Source of the DNA: Nitrososphaera sp035547955
Lineage (GTDB): Archaea; Thermoproteota; Nitrososphaeria; Nitrososphaerales; Nitrososphaeraceae
DNA length: 18,120 nucleotides
Direction: 5' to 3'
NCBI GenBank assembly: GCA_035547955.1
Contig: DASZTR010000123.1
Location: forward strand, 1 to 18,120
The position numbers and the translations under genes are program-made. The notes under the pieces were generated by a model. That model was not told the DNA's origin, ran no database searches, and was given only the letters and a program-made list of their open reading frames with translations. Position 1 is the stretch's first letter. Each line of letters starts with the position of its first letter. Positions 6,162 to 13,289 of this stretch are shown here, piece by piece.

Positions 6162-8294
6162 TTGGAAAAAAATGAGATAGAAGGATTTGAAGGAGGAGAG
6201 CAGACGCGTACCCAGCGCAGGTTCCGGCAGGAACAACAACACAAAAGGCCCGCGCAGGCAGAAACCACGGTTCCTTCTGCCGCTGCTCACGTGAACAAGG
6301 TTACGACTGAAAGCGAGGATGACGTCGCCAAGATAATACTGCAGTCAATACCTGCCGACTCGCAGATAACAAACGTCAGATTCGAGGGCCCCAACATTGC
6401 CTTGTATACAAAAAACCCCAAGTTTGCGCTCACCGACTTGACCTATTACCTTTCTTCGCTGTCGAAGACCCTGAAAAAGAGGTTCATAATACGCACCGAC
6501 CCATTCGTGCGTCTGCCCGAAGATGCCACGCGGCAGGCAGTGGTGAAAATCTTGCCAAAGGACGTACAGGTGTCGGCGGTGTTTTGCGACGATGCAACCG
6601 GCGAAGTAGTCCTCGAAGTTAGCAGGCCAGAGGCAATTGACCCGGCGATGATAGTAGAGATTGCCCGGTCCACCGGCTGGATAGCCCATACTAGGCGCTC
6701 GCCACACATACCGTCGACCAGCATAAACACTATACACTCTACGTTAAAGAGCTCTGCAAAGGAGCGCTCGGATTTCCTCCAAAAGCTCGGAAGGAGGCTG
6801 TTCAGAGGATCGCTCGTAGTAGGAAACATGTCAGAAAACGGCAATGGAAATAATAATAGCTGGAACAGCAGCAGGAGTGAGCCGGCAGATATTTCGCCGA
6901 GGCCGCAGTGGTCTCTAAACCGCGAGGAAGTGATGCTTTTCTGTCTTGGAGGAGTCAAGCAAGTGGGCCGGTCGTGCTTTATCGTAGTGACTCCAGAGAG
7001 CAAGGTCATGCTCGACTGCGGCATAAACCCGGGCGAGATGTCCGGCCTTGACGCATACCCGCGTATTGACTGGCTAAACTTTAACCTAGACGACCTAGAT
7101 GCAGTAGTCATTGGCCACGCCCACATTGACCACCAGGGATTCTTGCCTGCACTCTTCAAGTACGGCTACCGCGGGCCAGTGTACTGTACTGAGCCGACCT
7201 TGCCTCTGATGACCCTCCTCCAGATGGACTCGGTCAAGATCGCAAATTCAAACGGCACGTACCTGCCGTACGAAGCAAGGGACGTGCATGAAGTGATAAA
7301 GCGCACGATAACTCTGCCGTACGGCAAGCCCACGGACATCTCACCGGACATCACGGTAACATTGAACAACGCCGGCCACATCATGGGGAGCGCGACGGTG
7401 CACCTGAACATCTCTGGCGCGCACAACATACTATACTCCGGCGACTACAAATTTGCTCGGACGCAATTACTGGATAGCGCAGTGGCGACGTATCCGAGGG
7501 TAGAAACGCTGATAACCGAAAGCACATACGGCAATTCCTCAGACATCATGCCCGACCAAGCATTCGTATACAGGACATTTTCAGAGTCGATAAACAAGGT
7601 GCTGTCGGAGGGCGGCAAGGTTCTCATACCGGTGCCGGCAGTTGGAAGGGCGCAAGAGATCATGCTCGTAATGGCAAAGGAGATGAGCGAGGGCAGGCTC
7701 ATCGAGTCGCCGATATACATAGAGGGCATGATATCAGAAGCAAGCGCGATACACATGTCCTACGCGCACTACCTCGGAGCAGACGTGCGCAGGTCAGTGT
7801 CGCAGGGCATAAACCCGTTTACGTCTGAATATTTTACAGTCATAACTGGGGGCAAGCGCGATGAGGCAATAAACGACCAGAACCCCGCCATAATCATGGC
7901 GACTTCCGGCATGCTAGAAGGAGGCCCGTCCGTCGAGTATTTCAAAGAACTAGCGCCGAACCCCAAAAACAAGATAATCTTTGTCTCGTACCAGATTAAT
8001 GGCACGCTCGGCCGGCGCGTCCTTGACGGTAATGTGTCGGAAGTGAGCATGATGGACAAGTCCGGAAAGGTAAAGGTGGTTCCGGTCAGATGCCAGACGC
8101 AGAAGATCGATGGCTTTTCTGGCCACAGCGACTTTAATCAGATAATGAACTTTGTAGCCAAGGTCAAGCCAAAGCGTGTCCTTGTAAACCATGGCGAACG
8201 GACCAAGTCAGAAAACGTCGCAAGCGCGATATATTCTAAGCTAAAGATACGCTCCAGTGTTCCTGACAACCGTGAAATTGTCCGGCTGAGGTAA
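6162..8294 (+). CDS. fttA: Archaeal transcription termination nuclease aCPSF1 / FttA
   Basis: This 710-residue protein is the archaeal CPSF73-like nuclease that cleaves nascent RNA downstream of genes and releases RNA polymerase. N-terminal KH-type domains span about 51-215 (FEGPNIALYTKNP, then TGWIAHTRRSPHIPS). The metallo-beta-lactamase/beta-CASP nuclease follows from about 255, with HAHIDHQG (319-326), NNAGHIMGS (H406), SGDYK (D428), the beta-CASP segment TSGMLEGG, GFSGHSD (H655) and VNHGE (H677). All expected zinc ligands are present. Typical orthologues are about 630-650 residues. The extra length here is an Arg/Gln/Glu-rich N-terminus (1-50) and an Asn/Ser/Gly-rich linker at about 222-245. 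The TTG at 6162 is the first start after an in-frame TGA. GTG at 6291 is an alternative (667 aa) that still keeps the KH domains. Confidence 0.95.
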   Translation: MEKNEIEGFEGGEQTRTQRRFRQEQQHKRPAQAETTVPSAAAHVNKVTTESEDDVAKIILQSIPADSQITNVRFEGPNIALYTKNPKFALTDLTYYLSSLSKTLKKRFIIRTDPFVRLPEDATRQAVVKILPKDVQVSAVFCDDATGEVVLEVSRPEAIDPAMIVEIARSTGWIAHTRRSPHIPSTSINTIHSTLKSSAKERSDFLQKLGRRLFRGSLVVGNMSENGNGNNNSWNSSRSEPADISPRPQWSLNREEVMLFCLGGVKQVGRSCFIVVTPESKVMLDCGINPGEMSGLDAYPRIDWLNFNLDDLDAVVIGHAHIDHQGFLPALFKYGYRGPVYCTEPTLPLMTLLQMDSVKIANSNGTYLPYEARDVHEVIKRTITLPYGKPTDISPDITVTLNNAGHIMGSATVHLNISGAHNILYSGDYKFARTQLLDSAVATYPRVETLITESTYGNSSDIMPDQAFVYRTFSESINKVLSEGGKVLIPVPAVGRAQEIMLVMAKEMSEGRLIESPIYIEGMISEASAIHMSYAHYLGADVRRSVSQGINPFTSEYFTVITGGKRDEAINDQNPAIIMATSGMLEGGPSVEYFKELAPNPKNKIIFVSYQINGTLGRRVLDGNVSEVSMMDKSGKVKVVPVRCQTQKIDGFSGHSDFNQIMNFVAKVKPKRVLVNHGERTKSENVASAIYSKLKIRSSVPDNREIVRLR

Positions 8295-8318
8295 AAAATC
8301 TCCATAGCGTTTTTTACC
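8290..8318 (+). terminator. Hairpin terminator overlapping the fttA stop codon
   Basis: GGTAAAAAA (8290-8298) pairs perfectly with TTTTTTACC (8310-8318) around an 11-nt loop. The stop codon TAA (8292-8294) is inside the 5' arm, and the 3' arm supplies a six-U tract. Archaeal termination needs mainly the U-tract; the hairpin may additionally protect the 3' end. Confidence 0.6.
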
Positions 8319-8357
8319 CCGTGTGTCCAATAGTGTGTGCGGGAAGAAGACTCTCTG

Positions 8358-8498
8358 ATGGCGATCAGGTACAAGTGCATCAATTGCAACATTGTTTTGT
8401 CAGGTGAAGGTGCCTCTAGGCACTACCTTGCAAACCCGACGCACAAGCTCGAAAAACTGCCACCACCGCCAAAGCCCGTGAAAAACCCAACTCGATAA
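8358..8498 (+). CDS. Small zinc-finger protein, 46 aa
   Basis: This short gene runs from the ATG at 8358 to the TAA at 8496-8498. The product starts MAIRYKCINC and carries Cys7-x2-Cys10 and His22-x6-His29, the ligand spacing of a C2H2-like finger. A Lys/Pro-rich tail (KLPPPPKPVKNPTR) follows. Such micro zinc-finger proteins are common in Thaumarchaeota and are thought to bind nucleic acid or proteins, but the role of this one is unknown. It starts 40 nt after the fttA terminator, so it is probably transcribed on its own, although read-through is possible. The complete C2H2 pattern in an ORF of this size makes chance unlikely. A related larger finger lies at 9565-9795. Confidence 0.7.
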   Translation: MAIRYKCINCNIVLSGEGASRHYLANPTHKLEKLPPPPKPVKNPTR

Positions 8499-8526
8499 AA
8501 AAGATATCTTTCGGACACACTTTTTA
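8498..8526 (+). terminator. Possible terminator after the small zinc-finger gene
   Basis: A palindrome, AAAGATATCTTT, directly follows the stop codon, and a short T5 tract (8521-8525) lies a little downstream. The stem is weak and only the U-tract argues for termination. Confidence 0.3.
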
Positions 8527-8579
8527 GCTGCTGGCCAGACATACAAAAGACATCAGGGAATCATCGTCGTGGTCTCTTT

Positions 8580-8723
8580 ATGAAACTATTTGTACATTTT
8601 GGGTCTGATGGCGGAGTAGCGCAAAAACACATGGAAGAAGCATGTGCATCATTTAGAGGTATATATATGCAAATGGGTGGAAATTTTGAAGATGAAAAAA
8701 GAGAATTGGCTGCGAGAGTTTAA
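8580..8723 (+). CDS. Doubtful small ORF, 47 aa
   Basis: The ATG at 8580 opens a 47-codon frame (MKLFVHFGSDGGVAQKHMEE, then mixed charged residues) ending in TAA at 8721-8723. The product is amphipathic and plausible as a small soluble protein, but I recognise no motif. Codon use is AT-rich compared with the flanking genes, so this could be a transferred gene, a remnant or chance. No clear TATA box at the right distance was found. Confidence 0.28.
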   Translation: MKLFVHFGSDGGVAQKHMEEACASFRGIYMQMGGNFEDEKRELAARV

Positions 8724-8777
8724 AGCCTCATTCACGTATGATACGCGATAGAAAAATGATACGATATATGTGGCTCT

Positions 8778-9077
8778 TTATTCCCTGATGCTTTCCAACG
8801 TCGACACGACCTGCCATAGCATCGTGCGTATATGCGATTGCATCTGAGGGCTCTGTGTCGCGCCGTCAAGCAGGCTGATGGCGTTTGCAGCTCGGACTGA
8901 TACGCTTCCTGATTTTTCGTCCTTTAGTGCCATAAGGACTTCTTTTATCATGTTGCGGATGCTCTTTTGCACATCGTTGTTTTTTGTAATCGTGTCAAGT
9001 GTCTCGACGGCGCGTGCAAAGCGTTCCTGGTTTTCCTTTTCCTTTTGTTCTTTCTTTGATGATGATGAAGATGTCAT
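8778..9077 (-). CDS. UPF0147 family protein
   Basis: This 99-residue protein fits the archaeal UPF0147 family in length and pattern. A charged N-terminus (SSSSSKKEQKEKENQ, about 3-17) is followed by an all-helical core (FARAVETLDTITKNNDVQKS, then SVSVRAANAISLLD and MQSHIRTMLWQVVSTLE). The family is widespread in archaea and has no established biochemical function. The start is ATG at 9077. An AT-rich box on the minus strand (CGATAAAAA, near 9138-9147) could be its TATA element, giving a leader of about 38 nt. The gene is co-oriented with the winged-helix-like gene upstream (9152-9472) and separated from it by a 74-nt gap that seems to hold its own promoter. Confidence 0.85.
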   Translation of the reverse strand: MTSSSSSKKEQKEKENQERFARAVETLDTITKNNDVQKSIRNMIKEVLMALKDEKSGSVSVRAANAISLLDGATQSPQMQSHIRTMLWQVVSTLESIRE

Positions 9078-9151
9078 CTCTTTCTATCTCGCTCCTACAG
9101 CCGACGAGCGTTCAATAGCCTTGCGGTTGCTTTTGAATGTTTTTATCGTTA

Positions 9152-9472
9152 TCAGTATTCAAGGGCCGCCTTTTCTTCTGCCTGCCTTGTGAGTTCTTCA
9201 ACGTGCTTTGTACCCTCGTCAGTCAAGGAAAACACCTGCGCGTCGCCGTCCTCGATGCCGTCGGGCAGGCTTGACTTGATGTAGCCCTTTGAAAGGAGCT
9301 CTTTGAGTGCCTCGCGGATCAGGATCTCGAAATACCCCTTGTTAATACTGTAGCCGTACTCGTGTTCGGCCTTTTGCGGCATAAGCCACATCCTTATCTG
9401 TGCTAGCGACGCACCTTCAGAGCCTCGCGTCAGGTTTGACAGTATTGATCTTGCGGCAGGCTCGATTTCCAC
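9152..9472 (-). CDS. Probable winged-helix DNA-binding protein, 106 aa
   Basis: This small predicted helix-turn-helix protein has a helical N-terminus (about 4-30), then YFEILIREALKELLSKGYIK (about 47-66), a likely recognition helix with start of the wing. Next come the turn SSLPDGIEDGDA and a strand-helix VFSLTDEGTKHVEELTRQAE at the C-terminus. The LTDEG element is typical of archaeal winged-helix regulators and PadR-like proteins. The start is GTG at 9472. A minus-strand TATA-like box (CATTTATGAG, 9496-9505) lies ~26 nt before it, so the mRNA is probably leaderless. It is divergent from the zinc-finger gene at 9565, with both promoters in the 92-nt gap, so autoregulation or control of the neighbour is possible. 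The regulatory role is inferred from fold only. Confidence 0.75.
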   Translation of the reverse strand: MEIEPAARSILSNLTRGSEGASLAQIRMWLMPQKAEHEYGYSINKGYFEILIREALKELLSKGYIKSSLPDGIEDGDAQVFSLTDEGTKHVEELTRQAEEKAALEY

Positions 9473-9526
9473 GGCACCTTCAAGTATGCTGCTAACTCAT
9501 AAATGGCTTTTGCTACACATACGCAT

Positions 9527-9537
9527 TTTTTATATAC
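9527..9537 (+). promoter_or_regulatory. TATA box for the 76-aa zinc-finger gene
   Basis: TTTTTATATAC is a strong TATA-like box whose centre lies about 32 nt before the GTG at 9565, predicting a leader of only a few nucleotides. It supports the GTG start. Confidence 0.6.
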
Positions 9538-9564
9538 TGCAGGCGGATTCCAAGATATACTTAC

Positions 9565-9795
9565 GTGGTAGCGCAGCAAGGAGCAAAAGAAGGAGAGGAA
9601 AAGCTACGGTGCAACATCTGCGACGTGATAGTTGACGACGCAGCAAAGGCGAACGAGCACTCTATGGAAAAGGATCATGCCCTGCGGAAGCTAAAGTTGG
9701 AAGTCGACCTGAAGGAGACAGCGGCCAGAAAATACAACCACGATAACTCTGTAATCGTGCAGTGGACTGCAAGCATACACCACCTATTGGACTAG
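9565..9795 (+). CDS. C2H2-type zinc-finger protein, 76 aa
   Basis: This small cytosolic protein has one C2H2-like finger: Cys16-x2-Cys19 (RCNICDVIVDD), then His32 and His38 (NEHSMEKDH). The spacing resembles eukaryotic-type U1/matrin fingers. A basic/acidic helix (LRKLKLEVDLKET) follows, then a C-terminal half without known motifs. The GTG at 9565 is fixed by the TATA box at 9527-9537 and gives a near-leaderless mRNA. A T6 tract at 9804-9809, just after the stop, is a probable terminator. The gene is divergent from the winged-helix-like gene at 9472. Nucleic-acid binding is likely from the fold, but the target is unknown. Confidence 0.8.
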   Translation: MVAQQGAKEGEEKLRCNICDVIVDDAAKANEHSMEKDHALRKLKLEVDLKETAARKYNHDNSVIVQWTASIHHLLD

Positions 9796-9803
9796 TTCCG
9801 CAA

Positions 9804-9809
9804 TTTTTT
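9804..9809 (+). terminator. T6 terminator tract
   Basis: Six T residues begin 9 nt after the stop codon of the zinc-finger gene. A downstream U-tract alone can terminate archaeal transcription. Confidence 0.4.
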
Positions 9810-10167
9810 GTTCTATAATCATGTCACTTGACGACAAGGACGAGCATCTTGTTTGGCGCAGGGCATTGATCAGAGCGTCTCCAAGCAACATCTCTTTTTA
9901 ATTTACCGTTCCCTAACCTGATCTCCATCACTATCATTCCAATGCCTCAATTTTTTGGAAAAAGTGTCGATGTTTGCAAGCTGAAACCAAGTTGCTAAAA
10001 GACTTTTACTTTTTGCGTCTGTCATTGTCGACAGTGGCTAAGTTAGCGCCAACCACGTAACCTAATAGTATTCTTTCTTCGGAGGTGTAGTATTTGCTGC
10101 AGTTAGTTTCAGTCTTGTGGGATAGTTACTGCGCATACGAATACAGCGAATTGTCGTTATTTCGAGT

Positions 10168-10499
10168 ATGAACGATAAAATGGGCGAAATCAAAATCGTG
10201 AAAGATAAGAAAGTGACGGACTATGCCTTCACAGATGATAATAATTTACTCTTAGGTTAGGTTGAACAACAAACGGAACAAGAAAAAATAGTGACGTCAA
10301 GAGCGACAGCAAGTATGCGGAAGACGTTAAGCTTAAAGGCAATTCAAAAATAACCAAAATAAAGCACAGGTCAAATTTCACAAGCGGCCAGAATATGCAG
10401 GGCCATTCGCTGGTTTACGAACAATACTACAATGACTTGCCCTCGTTTCTTCCTTTGTCCTTGCGCCACCTTACACGCCAGAGTCGTCGTTTTTCATAG
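10168..10499 (+). pseudogene. Possible frameshifted gene remnant
   Basis: The ATG at 10168 opens a 30-codon frame (MNDKMGEIKIVKDKKVTDYA...) ending in TAG at 10258. A second frame, shifted by one, is open from 10266 to the TAG at 10497 and reads like real protein (KYAEDVKLKGNSKITKIKH, then FTSGQNMQGHSLVYEQYYND). Together they suggest a small Lys-rich gene broken by a frameshift. I recognise no family. Chance open frames cannot be excluded. Confidence 0.2.
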
Positions 10500-10554
10500 T
10501 TCGACAAGAAGCCGCCGTAAAGCGAGTGCACGGTGAAACATCATCTATTTTATG

Positions 10555-11610
10555 CTAATGGAGGGTCAAGTCTTGGGGGAGAATGAACTGGATGGCGAGG
10601 CTTATCACATACAGGACTGCAAGTATTATGCCTATTTTCAGTCCGATCTCTTTTTTGAACATCATTGCAACGGCGCCGATGGTCATTGCAGTAACCAGGA
10701 TCATCTGATATTCTAAAAGAGGGTTTGCGTCAATGTTGGCAACAAACCCGCCGTGTGACATGGCACCAAACACCGCCACGGCAAGCAAGAGAGTGTTGTT
10801 TAATATCTTGGAGCCAAGAACGTTTGCGACCGCGATTGAAGCGCCTGCGGCGCCCTTTCTTGCAAGCAGTATCATAGAAATCTTTTCAGGCATCTCGCCT
10901 GCTATCGGGCTGATGATAACTGCAAGCACGATGACAGACACCCCGCTGTCCAGCGAGAAACCCTGAAGTGAGTGGATGAACGGCTCGGCGCCTACAAATA
11001 TCCCCGCCGTGCCGGCGGCAAACGCAAGGGCTGCCTTTGCCATCTGTTTGCCGCCCATTGCTTTGTTGTGGCGGGATCCCTCCAACTCGACTATTTCGTG
11101 GCCTCCAGCAGACCTGACCTCGCTCTTGGACTTTTTCTTCTTCTCGCTCTTCATCTCCCAGAGCGCCATCACGAGATATGCGGAAAACATGCCGGCAAAG
11201 ATAAAGCCGTCGATAAAGTTATAGCCGTCAAGAAAGAGCGCAGCACTTACCACGGCTGTCACGAGCAAAAATATCTTGTCCAGCTTGAATGTCGATACGT
11301 CTATGCCCTTGAGCGGTGCCTTTGACAGGCGGGTGGTCGCGACTATGAGCATGATTGCAAGGCCAAGAGTCATCATTAGCAGGTTGCTGCCAAGGCCGGC
11401 GCCGATTGCCGTTCCGTACGAGCCGTCTGCAGCAGCGTAAACTACAATAGCTATCTCTGGAAGAGTAGTGGCAACGCTCAAAAGCGTGCGCCCTACGAAC
11501 TTGGCGCCGTACTTCATCGAGAGGTGCTCCGCGCCGTACGAAAGGACGTAGCTTGCCCCCGTCAATTCAGCAAGCCACAGGAGCATCATTATAAGATTAT
11601 CTTCGGCCAA
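10555..11610 (-). CDS. Sodium/calcium exchanger-like membrane protein (CaCA superfamily)
   Basis: This 351-residue, multi-spanning cation antiporter probably exchanges Ca2+ for Na+ or H+ at the cytoplasmic membrane. The two inverted alpha-repeats that define the family are visible. The first is near 38-80 (SVATTLPEIAIVVYAA with Glu52, then GLGSN). The second is near 228-272 (ISPIAGEMPEKISMILLARK with Glu242, then NVLGSK). A charged cytosolic loop (about 152-190, rich in Lys/Ser/Glu) separates the halves, as expected. The second repeat is divergent, with GSK in place of GSN and no GTSLPE. The TTG at 11610 is supported by a TATA box at 11643-11653; Met8 and Met9 are alternatives. It lies 48 nt after the methyltransferase and has its own promoter in that gap. 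Confidence 0.88.
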   Translation of the reverse strand: MAEDNLIMMLLWLAELTGASYVLSYGAEHLSMKYGAKFVGRTLLSVATTLPEIAIVVYAAADGSYGTAIGAGLGSNLLMMTLGLAIMLIVATTRLSKAPLKGIDVSTFKLDKIFLLVTAVVSAALFLDGYNFIDGFIFAGMFSAYLVMALWEMKSEKKKKSKSEVRSAGGHEIVELEGSRHNKAMGGKQMAKAALAFAAGTAGIFVGAEPFIHSLQGFSLDSGVSVIVLAVIISPIAGEMPEKISMILLARKGAAGASIAVANVLGSKILNNTLLLAVAVFGAMSHGGFVANIDANPLLEYQMILVTAMTIGAVAMMFKKEIGLKIGIILAVLYVISLAIQFILPQDLTLH

Positions 11611-11642
11611 AGAATGACAGTCTCTTTTTGTGAGCAGACGTC

Positions 11643-11653
11643 ATATAAATAAA
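11643..11653 (-). promoter_or_regulatory. TATA box for the CaCA exchanger gene
   Basis: The minus strand reads TTTATTTATAT, predicting a transcript start near 11622 and a ~12-nt leader to the TTG at 11610. It sits just after the methyltransferase stop codon. Confidence 0.55.
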
Positions 11654-11657
11654 CGAA

Positions 11658-12515
11658 TCACAGAGAAGGATCGGCAGTAGCCTTCGTAAAGACGTACGGC
11701 GTGTCATGCACTTGCTCTGCTGTCCAGTGCGTTGGAAGGGTCACGACTTCGGCCACCCGGAGCCCATAATCGCTTATCACCTTGCCCCATCCCCATTTCG
11801 AGAGATCCCGGGCGTATTTTCTTGGCAAGTGGCTGCCCATGAACGCAAACCCGGACGAGTGTCGGAGTTCAGGCACGGCAAGGATCCTTGCTATTGCGCT
11901 GTTCGCAAGCATCTCGCCCATCTCGGGCAGGCCAGAGATAAAGAACACGGGACGGTCAAGACCTAGCGAGTGGTAGTCAAACTTTGTCGCGTCTGCTCCA
12001 CGCGCGTAGAACTCCACGCCTGTTGCGGAGGCGATCTTCTCTTGCAGCATCACTAGGTTCTCGTCTATCTCTATCCCATAAGCGCCAAGCCCGGCGACCT
12101 TCGCACAATATGCTATCCTGCCGTCGCCGGAGCCAATGTCGACCACCTGTCCAAAGCCAAGCCTTCGAGAAGCAATGGCGAGCGCATACGCCGACAGTAT
12201 CCATGTAGGATAGAAGGGCTGGTAGCCGGAGTCGTGTTTGATGCTCCCTAGCCAGTATTCGTTGATGTCGCCCTCGTACACCCTGCATGGGACGCTTAGA
12301 AACTGCATGTCGCACCACTTGTAGTAAATCGGGTTATTCTTTGCAAAGTTATGGAGTGCAGCTAGCGCGCTGTCTGCAATTGGCAAAAGCTCCGAAGTGG
12401 CAAGTGGTATCGCCTCATGCATCGGGCTCGTACCCTCGAAGTTTTTTGCAAAATCCGCCTTGAGCCTAACTATGCCATCGGCAAGTGCGTCGCTACCATC
12501 ATAGCGCTCTGCCAT
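11658..12515 (-). CDS. SAM-dependent class I methyltransferase, substrate unknown
   Basis: This 285-residue protein carries the class I SAM-binding fold in its second half. Motif I is VVDIGSGDGRIAY (124-136), followed by YGIEIDE (147-153), where the acidic residue is expected to bind the SAM ribose. Later strands include PVFFISGLPEMGEM. The N-terminal ~110 residues are helical and aromatic-rich (NNPIYYKWCDMQF, SGYQPFYPTWILSAY) and may hold the substrate. The layout resembles archaeal protein/rRNA methyltransferases, but no family is certain. The ATG at 12515 is 3 nt after the stop codon of the zinc-ribbon gene, so the two are co-transcribed and probably coupled. No signal peptide or membrane segment is present. 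Confidence 0.85.
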   Translation of the reverse strand: MAERYDGSDALADGIVRLKADFAKNFEGTSPMHEAIPLATSELLPIADSALAALHNFAKNNPIYYKWCDMQFLSVPCRVYEGDINEYWLGSIKHDSGYQPFYPTWILSAYALAIASRRLGFGQVVDIGSGDGRIAYCAKVAGLGAYGIEIDENLVMLQEKIASATGVEFYARGADATKFDYHSLGLDRPVFFISGLPEMGEMLANSAIARILAVPELRHSSGFAFMGSHLPRKYARDLSKWGWGKVISDYGLRVAEVVTLPTHWTAEQVHDTPYVFTKATADPSL

Positions 12516-12518
12516 GAG

Positions 12519-12692
12519 TCAATACACAGACTCCGCACTCGGCCGAAGGCCGCGCTTGAGGCTCTTGTGGCCGCATTCCTTGCATCTGTAGATCCGCCTG
12601 CGCTTATAGGTGTAAATCGCGTCCGGCTCCTCGATGACCTCGTGGGACGTACGATTCATGCACCGGTCGCAAAAGCGACGTTCTTCCTGCAC
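12519..12692 (-). CDS. Small zinc-ribbon protein, 57 aa
   Basis: The product begins MQEERRFCDRCMNRTSHEVI and has Cys8-x2-Cys11 and Cys37-x2-Cys40 (RCKECGHKS), a classic zinc ribbon, with a very basic region between (YKRRRIYR) and a basic C-terminus. This suggests RNA or DNA binding. A longer frame reaches to 12956, but the part beyond 12692 lies antisense to the plus-strand gene at 12744 and looks non-coding. The GTG at 12692 is chosen because the AT element at 12714-12726 lies ~28 nt upstream, giving an essentially leaderless mRNA. The stop is 3 nt before the methyltransferase ATG, so this is the first gene of that operon. The partnership with the methyltransferase is inferred from position. 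Confidence 0.8.
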   Translation of the reverse strand: MQEERRFCDRCMNRTSHEVIEEPDAIYTYKRRRIYRCKECGHKSLKRGLRPSAESVY

Positions 12693-12713
12693 GTGATGGG
12701 TAGCGCCCTGCTG

Positions 12714-12726
12714 TAATTTTAATATG
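12714..12726. promoter_or_regulatory. Single TATA-like element shared by divergent genes
   Basis: TAATTTTAATATG is centred at 12720. It lies ~24 nt from the plus-strand TTG at 12744 and ~28 nt from the minus-strand GTG at 12692. It therefore fits as the TATA box for both directions. Confidence 0.5.
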
Positions 12727-12743
12727 CCCACCTGTACTGAAAA

Positions 12744-13289
12744 TTGAACAAGATGGCGACGATATACACGGAGCTTTTCCAGAAGGAATGCGAGAACAAG
12801 TTTGGGATGACCCGTGAAGTTGTACGTGACGCCATTGCGCAACCGGACAGGGAACAGCGTCTTGAGTCGCAGGGGCTGACCCTTATCTTGTACAGCAAGA
12901 AGCTCCCCGGCTCCGATGACCGCCTCATCGTAAGCACGCACGTGCAGGAACAGCACCTGCTGGTTGACCTTGCCTTCCGGCTGAAAAAAGAAATGGTCGA
13001 CCAGGCAAAAACCACGCTACCCTTCCCACTCCTGCAAGCACTCGCACTGCGTTTTGGCCTGCCCGTCAAGATAGGCGACAGGGAGAGCAAGTTTGTGTAT
13101 AACGAGATTTTACCAACGACAAGCCAAGATATCAAAAAAGTGCTACGCATAGGCAACCCCGAAAACAAACAGCTCGTCTCATCAATATGGGTGCGAATGC
13201 TGCAGAACAGAATGGGCTTTCTTGCCCAATGTGCGCTCGTTTTTTGCCTAGACTCGCAGGCCTATCAGGCGTGGCTAGAGAAAACATAG
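12744..13289 (+). CDS. Hypothetical protein, 181 aa
   Basis: I do not recognise this family. The protein is soluble, without signal peptide or membrane segments, and mixed alpha/beta. A helical, charged N-terminus (about 5-40) comes first, then the beta-rich LTLILYSKKLPGSDDRLIVSTH (about 45-67). A central helix with KKEMVDQAKTTLPFPLL follows, then a C-terminal helical part ending QAYQAWLEKT. Codon use is like the housekeeping genes, so it looks like a stable resident gene. The TTG at 12744 sits right at the predicted transcript start from the shared TATA element; the ATG at 12753 gives a 178-aa product and a short leader. The divergent pairing with the zinc-ribbon/methyltransferase operon may reflect co-regulation. 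Confidence 0.75.
   Translation: MNKMATIYTELFQKECENKFGMTREVVRDAIAQPDREQRLESQGLTLILYSKKLPGSDDRLIVSTHVQEQHLLVDLAFRLKKEMVDQAKTTLPFPLLQALALRFGLPVKIGDRESKFVYNEILPTTSQDIKKVLRIGNPENKQLVSSIWVRMLQNRMGFLAQCALVFCLDSQAYQAWLEKT

Larger units (their letters stand above)
9796..10554. other. Gene-poor 0.76-kb stretch
   Basis: No full gene is seen. Only short open frames occur, for example a 26-codon frame at 9822 and the broken frame at 10168-10499 listed separately. No tRNA-like TPsiC loop or other RNA signature was recognised. Composition is AT-richer than the flanking genes, consistent with decayed or transferred DNA. Confidence 0.5.

Noticed and set aside
12693..12956. N-terminal extension of the zinc-ribbon gene to 12956
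   Set aside because: It lies antisense to the 12744 gene. The TATA element at 12714-12726 places the transcript start at the GTG at 12692.
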